A DNA stretch of 64,000 nt from Saccoglossus kowalevskii (taxonomy: Eukaryota; Hemichordata; Enteropneusta; Harrimaniidae). A program made the position numbers and the translations under genes. The stretch lies in assembly GCF_000003605.2 (NCBI RefSeq), contig NW_003154745.1:96592-160591 (forward strand), in the 5' to 3' direction. The notes beneath the pieces are model-generated. The model was not told the origin of the DNA. It ran no database searches and worked only from the letters and a program-made list of their open reading frames with translations. This document shows, in pieces, positions 56,432 to 64,000 of the stretch. The number at the start of each line of letters is the position of its first letter. The stretch's first letter is position 1.

Positions 56432-59400
56432 ACAAAAACTTATAAACACAAAAAAACAGTCAGTCTTTTTAATAAAAATTTTCAAACACAATTTATTCTA
56501 TCTTATTCAAATTTATTCAATCTTATTTTTAAAGTTAGTGTCATAATTTTTTGTCAAATTCAAATATATTTTACATGTATATTGCACAAGACCAATATTG
56601 AACACACAGTACCTCAATTAAAAAAAATAATAATAAATAGAAAAATCATCCCTGTAATCTAAATCATATGCAAGATATAGCTAGAAATAGATTGCTTTTT
56701 TCACGTTTCCAGAAATTTATGGTGAATTTCAGTCAGTACTTGTATTATTACTGAAAGTATGAGTAAGCCAATAATATTGTAATCCCAACTACTATTTTAA
56801 TAAACAACCAATCAGTAGATTATTTTTTCAATTTAATATTGCAACTCATTCACATATTACATTATCACTAATAAAATACGACTTCTGTGCCCATAAACAA
56901 CACTATTTACTGAAGCAACACACTAGTATTAATAGAAAACACAGTATATGTTAAGACTGTGTTTGAAACTACATGTTCAAGGGCTCATAATAAATTGTGT
57001 ATCTACACAAATTATTATTTTTTTTAATGATTTATACCATAACATTTAAGTAACTGAATCAGCTCAGTAGCATGCTAATGCTAAACTGGTGATGTCAATG
57101 ATCAGCCTTTACAAAACTGATTCCATGCATCATTAACTATGATTGTTGATATCCAACAAGTACATGTTTCTTCTAACACTTAACATCCTCGATTTAACAA
57201 GGAAGATTGCAATCACATGCTAAATGTGTCATCTTAATGGAACAGAGGCCGGTTTGGATAAAAACAAAATAATGAAAAGTGATTGACCAACCTATTAAAG
57301 TGGGCAAATGCTCTATATTACTTAGTTCTCTGTGGAATATAACAACACAGCTTAGGGGGATCTTTGCGGTACATGTTTTGTTTTTTTGAAACCAATTACG
57401 CCTATAATGATCACATGGGTGTTTATTGTTACCTGCAATACGCCTCATCAGACTGTAATTTTGTTTACTAAAATGCTAATCAGCACCCAAGGTTGAACTA
57501 TGCACAATCTACTCAATTTCAATCAACTACATCCAGCAGAAACATGAGGCAACATGTCTTATAAACCATAAATTTAACATTCCACTTTGAGTCATTCAAT
57601 ATCATTTCATTCAATGAACAGACAATTAAAGTACAATCCATTACGTGCAAGTTAACTGAGCCTTGGGATAGTAATTTAAATTTCAAATTAAATTATTAGT
57701 AGTTGAATAACTATTAAACTGCATAAAGTTGTACTGTGTTAACTAATGGAAACAGTCAAAACAAAAAAACTCAACAAGAGAATGTTAATTGCCAGCAGCG
57801 AGAACAACCACAGGGTCTCACACATCACCTCTACCTATTCACAAAATCTAATATATGCCACTAAACATTAGCTATTTACAGTAGACAGCCTAAAGCCATT
57901 AGCAACAGGTGCAGTATGCTTTAACCAACATTTTAATGATCCACTCCCTGGACTTTTTGTCATTCTTAAATTCAGTGTATTAACAAGTATTCACATATTG
58001 ACAGAAATATTGATTTAGAGTCAGCACTTCATACATGGTTATTTCAATCATTTTGACAGGAATAAAGATCTTGATTCCTGCAGAGTCGATATCATGGTGT
58101 ATAGAATTACAGGGCATCAACTTCAATCCAAATGAGAGGGCACCCAGTTTCAAGGCCAAATTTCATAAAATTGCTGTAGCATATAGAGAACAATATGAGA
58201 ATATATTTATTTTTTGAAGGGTGCCAATGAAAACACATGAGCATCACGAAAATAACCCTTAAAGCCCTGGGATTAGTTATGAAATGACAGATTTCTTTCA
58301 TATCAATACTAATATAGTCCCTATAGTTACCATACAGTTGACCTTTTTTCCATATTTTTTAGCAATTTCGCTCATGACCTAAACTTTTATATAGCCAACG
58401 AGCCCTCAAATATCTACCTACAAGCCCTCCATTTTGGGCTACTATGTTAGGAGAGAAAAAAACAATTAAAACTAAAATAAGTGGCATCTCATCAGACCTG
58501 CATAAATGTATCTGTACAAAGTCTATCAATTACAATAGACTAGCTGCAGGCAAACACAGACATCAAAATATGTGTGTACACAATATCGGTGAACATCACA
58601 AGATATAGCCTTCATTCTGTATGTTCTACAGATCATTCTAAAATTGACATGAGCTATTTTGCCTAGGGAGATGAGAAAGGCTTGTATAAAAGAAACATGT
58701 AAATAAAACCAAATACACTGCAAGGTACCGGGTAAGTTAAATCAAAGTAAACCATGTACTGTGTGTGTGACTCATCTGGACGGCCATGTGCGGTACAAAA
58801 TTTACACCCAGGTAAATATCATGGCGCATCTTTCACTCAGCTACCAGGCATCCCCAAAAAAGAATGTTTAATAACTGAGCTTAATTTATTATATGCAGAG
58901 GCCGTATAACTTATCCACACCAATCCACGTCATGCAGCATAGCCAGACATTGGGGGAAAAGGCCCTCAATCTAGCTGTACAGATGGTGAAATTCATAAAA
59001 GAAACTGTGCAGGAGGACAATAACAGCAACTAGTACTGAGAAATAATTGTAAACTTTAGTACCTATACTACCTATACTATGTATGAGAGAAACTGTTCAT
59101 TGAACACAAAACAATATTTTTGCACTATTATATACATGTATTATTGGTTTCATATTTATTTTAGCAGTCAGGCAGCCATGCTTGAGTTTTGACTGCCATG
59201 TTTACAACTTTATAGCACTATACGAATTGGATGCAGTGTTTACATCCAAATTGAATCACGTAGCACTGCATAAATTATAATCACAAAAATTAGTATACAT
59301 GTATTCACTTATTTATTTAACCAGTATTTATCAGATTGAGGATGCATATTACCCACTCATACTACGCTATCATATGTCAACAGGCATAGAGCACATATTC

Positions 59401-59907
59401 AGACTCTGAAATGAGGGACAGCACGCTTAACACAAAGCATACAAATGTAATAAGAAGAATAAGTCATTAGTCTTTGGAATAAGAACTGTATATTTTGTAT
59501 GTACACTGATCATAAGGATAGTAAACAGAACTGTCAAAAATGTGCAGATTCTACAAGAAAAACTTGGTACCACTCACTTTCTATCATGGCTACATGGTGA
59601 CCTTTTGGACTACCTTATTCACAGACTGCAGCCTATCGCTGTTAAGGGTGCTCTAATTATAACCCTGTCACCTGACAACTGAAATATTGCATTCTGGCTA
59701 GATCTGATTGATTGATTGAAGTAACACACATGGCTGCCATGACTGTTTATGTTCGTCACAACAGTGTGACAGTTTCCAATACAGCACGAAATATTTTGTA
59801 CAGTTCAGCCCCAGTAAAAAAAAAAATAGTATACATGCAGGCCCAGAGTGTGTACTTTATAATAATACAGGTGTCCTAATTAGTATTTACAACAACCGTA
59901 GCCAAAT

Positions 59908-60061
59908 AATACTTATGTAAAATTAATTTTCGCTGAAAAATCTTTTCGTGTTTTCATAAATGTAAAATATAGGAAAAAAGATATATTTGCTGGATTTTAT
60001 TTATTCCTTCAGCGAAAATAGCGAAAATTAATTCCAAGCGAAAATAAAGTATTTTAAAGTA
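59908..60061 (-). mobile_element. MITE family 1, copy H (decayed)
   Basis: A reverse-orientation copy with an eroded left end. The right arm, with GCGAAAATTAATTCCAAGCG and AAAATAAAGTATTTTAAAG followed by TA, is still recognisable. Internal segments are missing. It is probably the oldest of the eight copies. Confidence 0.7.
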
Positions 60062-61291
60062 TAATATTTGTGTTATGATTTATTTATTTTTTTTCATGTG
60101 CATTGATTTCATACAATGACTCACATATTCACTCTAAAATACAGAATTATTTCTTGTTCACTATAATAATAACACTAAAAGTAATACAGTTGTATAAAGT
60201 GTTTCTGAAAAGTGTACGAACATTATGAATAAATTATGCAAATGTTATGCTAATTAATATGCCAACCATGAAGAAAATCCTAGGGGAACACAACAAAGAA
60301 AGATTAAATGCAGTATTTTATACAGAAATTCACATTTCATCTTGGAGCAATGAAAAGGCCATTACAGTGTGAGAAACTTACAGAGCTATTGCTTACAATG
60401 CAATGATGGCTTGGAAGTCACAAGGCATTGTTAGAAATGTTGGTCTTGAAATGCTCCAGAATAAGGGGGAGATACCGTTACAATAGTTAATAACCTACAA
60501 TAGTTAATAGAATACAATTATTTCAGAAGAGGTTAAAACTAGCTAGTCTTGATACTTGATAACAAATTCTATTTTTTCCTTTATTGATAAACTTTAATCT
60601 AATGTTTACAAAAAAGATACTAAGATTATGTAATCAGTTAGAAGAATTTGTCATACTATCAATAATACCAGTTCATGTCAATGAGAGACTGAAATATAAA
60701 CAGGTCCCTGACAAAAATATATTTTCAAAAAATAAAATGGCTACCAGTCGGCCATATTTAATCAGTCATTTTGCATTAAACAATTGTGTTCTATGGAACT
60801 GTTCTAAAAAATAATTTTGTTATGGTAAATTTACACAAAATATGTTACTGTAACACAGAATATGCTTGTCATACTATTTACAGCCATTCTGAGAATTTTT
60901 TGGATGGACAGTAAGCAAAATGACTTGCAACTTTGCAAAACACTTTGGTTTTTGTCCAATCTAGACTCGACGGCGGTGTTCAATCGACATGTTCACAGTT
61001 TAGATCATCCCATATCATACTAGACGACGGTAAAGTGCCGATTATCGAAATGATCGCAATCGTTAGAAAACAGGAACAGGTTATTTTGATTTGTTTTAAC
61101 ATTCTCGAATCACATACTATGTAAGATCCTAAAAAATAGTACAGTCCAACACACTTGGTATAACTTACGACAAATGACAAATAAAATAAATTAATAAATA
61201 ATTATACGTAAATTGTATATATATTAAATCTTTTTCATTTTGAAAGTGCGTTCCAGGTGTTACATGTCATGAATATCAGTAGTAATATAAG

Positions 61292-61389
61292 GTTATTACG
61301 AAGATACCTCAAAGTATGCATGAAGACATTACCAGTGGCAGTACTGACCGACGCCGATGCGACATAATTTGAGGCATCTTCGTAATAAC
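61292..61389. repeat. 98-bp foldback repeat
   Basis: Inverted arms GTTATTACGAAGATACCTCA (61292 onward, 22 bp to 61313) and its complement at 61368-61389 with one mismatch. The 54-bp loop is rich in CpG. A diverged relative follows at about 61811-61918. Confidence 0.75.
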
Positions 61390-61569
61390 ATTATCCTTCC
61401 AAGGATACATCATGGGAATACCAAAAGTTTAGAACAGAATCAGCGAACTTCTTTGTATAGATTCGATCAAACCCTTGAGGCAGCAATGTTTGTTTTTATT
61501 ATTAGAGGACGCTTACGCACGTAATCATTCCATATTTGGAATTTGCAAAATACCCCGTAAAATACCACG

Positions 61570-61610
61570 GTGACGATGTATAATAATAGGTATTATTATA
61601 CATCTGTCAC
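61570..61610. repeat. Near-perfect palindrome (cruciform candidate)
   Basis: Arms GATGTATAATAATA (61575-61588) and TATTATTATACATC (61591-61604) are separated by GG. They are extended by GTGAC and GTCAC with a single bulged T. The stem is about 19 bp with a 2-nt spacer and very AT-rich. Confidence 0.8.
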
Positions 61611-61810
61611 AGCACTTCACAAGTAACAGTATGCCATTCTTTGCAGTGTTGGGCAAGGTATCTGCATCTTATCACATTAGGAAATGCAAATTACATTGCT
61701 TTTTTAAGATGGCAGACATTTTTAATATCAAAATTCACAGTGAGAAAGTTTTTAATTGATTGATTGCTTCATGAACAAAGTGGTTGAATTGGGAAGATGT
61801 ATAAATAAAA

Positions 61811-61918
61811 TTACGAGGATACCACAAAGTGTGCACTCAGACATTATTACTTTACATCGATTATGTTGCTGCAGTCTTCATGCATACTTTCGACATATGC
61901 TTATAATAACCTCATAAT
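61811..61918. repeat. Diverged foldback related to 61292-61389
   Basis: Shares TTACGAGGATACCACAAAGT and CTCAGACATTATTAC with the left half of the first foldback, and TTATAATAACCTCATAATTT on the right. Arms are imperfect. Confidence 0.5.
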
Positions 61919-62639
61919 TTTTCATGTTGCAGAGAAGTATAGCTTCTTCTAAAGCAGTTGAAATGCAGACTATTTTGAAGGTGGTTACTGTAATTACTAA
62001 CTGCCCAGTCTAACACACTCATACTAAAAGCTGGTTTATTTCACAAAACACATCTAATTGACTACATTGTATACAAGCTTTATTTTGAAACATTCCTTCA
62101 AGACAGTTTCATACAATGTTGAAGTAGAAATTCAAGTTGAGCCGCAATTCAGCAAATACAAACAGAGGAAACTTTCAAAAGCTTTCATGCATCAACAATC
62201 GTATTCAACCTCAATGACATTTAAAGAAAAACATAAACGTGTATCAGGTTAAGTTATATATTTTTCCCCACTCGAATGTTTTTTTCTTTATTAACCATAA
62301 AAGGTCACCTTCCCACATTTTTCAATGATATTACTTTAAAACATTTTTTTTCTTAAAAAGTTTTTTATAAAAAGGCAAAACCATTTTGTTGTGTCCAGAA
62401 TGTATTGTGATATTTAGGAATGTACATGTACATATACCTTCCATTTGCTCTATTAGAAACGCAATGGAAGCACAGTAAATATTCAAAATTAAACATGAGC
62501 ATTTTAAACAATTAAAAAGCCTGGTGACTGAAAAAGGTCTGCAATGTGATCTGCATCATTGAAATTTATAATACTAACAGGAAATAGATTTGATTGTATA
62601 CATCTCTAGTTTACTCTTCATGATTTACTCCGGAGCATA

Positions 62640-63286
62640 TATGCACCAAGTTTTTTGAGATATTGGAAAAATGTCTGATTTATGTTAATTCAGGTTACTA
62701 ATTTTCATTTCAACCATAAACAAATTTTTTGAGGCCACCTAATGTATACTCCAAACTAAGCAGGTCAGTCCAATGTACCAAAGCATTTATATACTAAGTT
62801 TCACTGAAAAGTGATTACTTCTTGAGATGAAAAAGCTGAAAATTTACTAATTACTTTGTACAGTAAAACACGTCTTTTTAGCTAGCATGTCATTTTAGCT
62901 AATTTAGCTAACCTGTAATTTTGCTAATTCAAGATGTCGCTAATTTATAAAAAAAAGTATATCCTTGCAATGAAATTGTTGTCATTTTAGCTAAATTAAG
63001 ATTTTGTAAATTCATGTATTGAGTCAAATTCGCTAAAATGGCATGTAGGTATTTCAATGTGTTTTACAGTAAATTGTGTAATTAGTATGAACAAATTTTA
63101 ACCCAAAACTAATCAGGAATGGACATTGTCCCAGATCATCTAAGTACTAAGTTTCATTGAAATGCAGTGATTAGTTCTTGAGATATCGATGGAACAGACA
63201 TACATACACATGTACAATGTACATGTACCAACACACACAGACAGGGTAACTACAAAGACTCTCATTGTGTGCAGCTTTAAATTGTT
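62640..63286 (+). mobile_element. Family K element interrupted by a MITE
   Basis: Core phrases ACTAAGTTTCACTGAAAAGT and, further on, ACTAAGTTTCATTGAAATGC mark two units. ACTAATCAGGAATGGACATT, TCTTGAGATATCGATGGAAC, a CA-rich tract and CTCATTGTGTGC match copy 54880-55137. MITE family 2 sits inside at 62859-63071. Confidence 0.55.
62859..63071. mobile_element. MITE family 2 with TA ends
   Basis: A 213-bp unit bounded by TA. The inverted ends are CAGTAAAACACGTC and, on the opposite strand, CTGTAAAACACATT. The interior is made of TTTTAGCTA-type subrepeats in both directions. The end resembles family 1 (CTGTARAATAC), which suggests mobilisation by a related transposase. A decayed relative occurs near 40733-40790. 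It interrupts a tandem-core element at 62640-63290. Confidence 0.75.
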
Positions 63287-63916
63287 AAATTGTTTTTAAT
63301 TAAACACTGTAGTGAAAGAACTTCAGCCTTGTTACATTTTCTGTTTTGATCAAACCTGGTATCCAAGGAAATCAACAAGATCATAGAGTAATGTTTTTGA
63401 TAAGCATGTCGACGATACAAGCACTATAGTAAGTACTTTGTTAAAATTGTACAGTTTAAAGGAAATTGCTGTAAAGTACAGCAACCTCCCCCACACTTCT
63501 ACAACTAATATATTCCATTAAATATAATTATATGATACTGATATATATCAAAATAAATGACACAGTAAATGTGTTCACATTATTTTGTGCGGCACTATTT
63601 ACTTCATAATTCTGAATATTCTACATCTACCATGGTTGAATAGTCAAATATGTTGTTGTAGTATAACCACATACTGAGATGAGAAACGTTCAATTTCACT
63701 ATCAAATCACCCAAATAAAGCCATGAATGAACTTGTCAGTCAAAGAAATTAAACATTAAGAACACAATGTTGATGTTTAAATTTTCTGTCAAAGAAACTA
63801 TTACATGTTCTACATTGAAGCATAGAATTAAAATTGCCATAGCAACTAAAACACTTGTTTTTCACCTCTGTACTATATTGAACTGATAATTTAGTTTTCA
63901 TTATTTTTTGTTATTT

Positions 63917-64000
63917 GTGTATGTATGTATGTATGTATGTATGTATGTATGTATGTATGTATGTATGTATGTATGTATGTATGTATGTATGTATGTATGT
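63917..64000 (+). repeat. (GTAT)n microsatellite at window edge
   Basis: About 20 units, apparently uninterrupted, continuing to the last base. The true length is unknown. Confidence 0.97.

Larger units (their letters stand above)
30680..64000. other. About 33 kb without a recognisable gene
   Basis: No frame longer than about 115 codons, and none with a recognised domain or convincing flanking splice sites. The content is the repeat elements and microsatellites listed separately, embedded in AT-rich unique sequence. No tRNA, rRNA or snRNA was recognised. Isolated short exons of a gene with large introns could still be missed. Confidence 0.6.

Noticed and set aside
63917-64000. (GTAT)n as telomere repeat
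   Set aside because: The motif is not a known metazoan telomere repeat (TTAGGG-type); it is an ordinary microsatellite cut by the window edge.

Overview
The window is AT-rich metazoan genomic DNA with spliced genes and many diverse interspersed repeats. The organism is an inference only. The intron-exon structure, a DYRK4-type kinase, and non-autonomous repeats that carry internal tandem units, a microsatellite and a terminal hairpin (the layout of bivalve 'pearl' / Helentron-derived elements) suggest a marine invertebrate, perhaps a lophotrochozoan or invertebrate deuterostome. There are no operons, no rRNA and no convincing tRNA genes.

Bases 1-20.4 kb hold the 5' two thirds of one minus-strand gene, a class II DYRK protein kinase that most resembles DYRK4. 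Eight exons were placed by splice sites with mutually compatible phases: 20205-20363 (start codon), 15157-15279, 7770-7921, 6780-6841, 5361-5524, 3310-3446, 1800-1940 and 787-1007. They give 386 contiguous residues, from Met1 through the glycine-rich loop, catalytic lysine, HCD loop and DFG motif. The gene leaves the window on the left before the activation-loop YxY and the C-lobe. A further minus-strand exon at 30560-30679 has a strong Kozak start and ends in phase 0, so it could splice to the exon at 15279 as an alternative first exon, implying a second promoter about 10 kb upstream.

The introns hold a roughly 212-bp palindromic MITE family with TA target duplications (one copy in each of six introns, two more copies elsewhere), an 11-unit 70-bp minisatellite, a G-rich minisatellite and a tandem-core repeat element.

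From about 20.4 kb to 64 kb no multi-exon gene is recognisable apart from the exon at 30.6 kb and one weak candidate terminal exon near 21.4 kb. The region is a mosaic of at least three families of tandem-core/hairpin elements, several terminal-inverted-repeat elements (including a 448-bp one with a perfect 9-bp target duplication), foldbacks and microsatellites. A 50-N assembly gap at 22663-22712 is flanked by an apparently identical 288-bp direct repeat, which is probably an assembly artefact. The right edge runs into a (GTAT)n tract.
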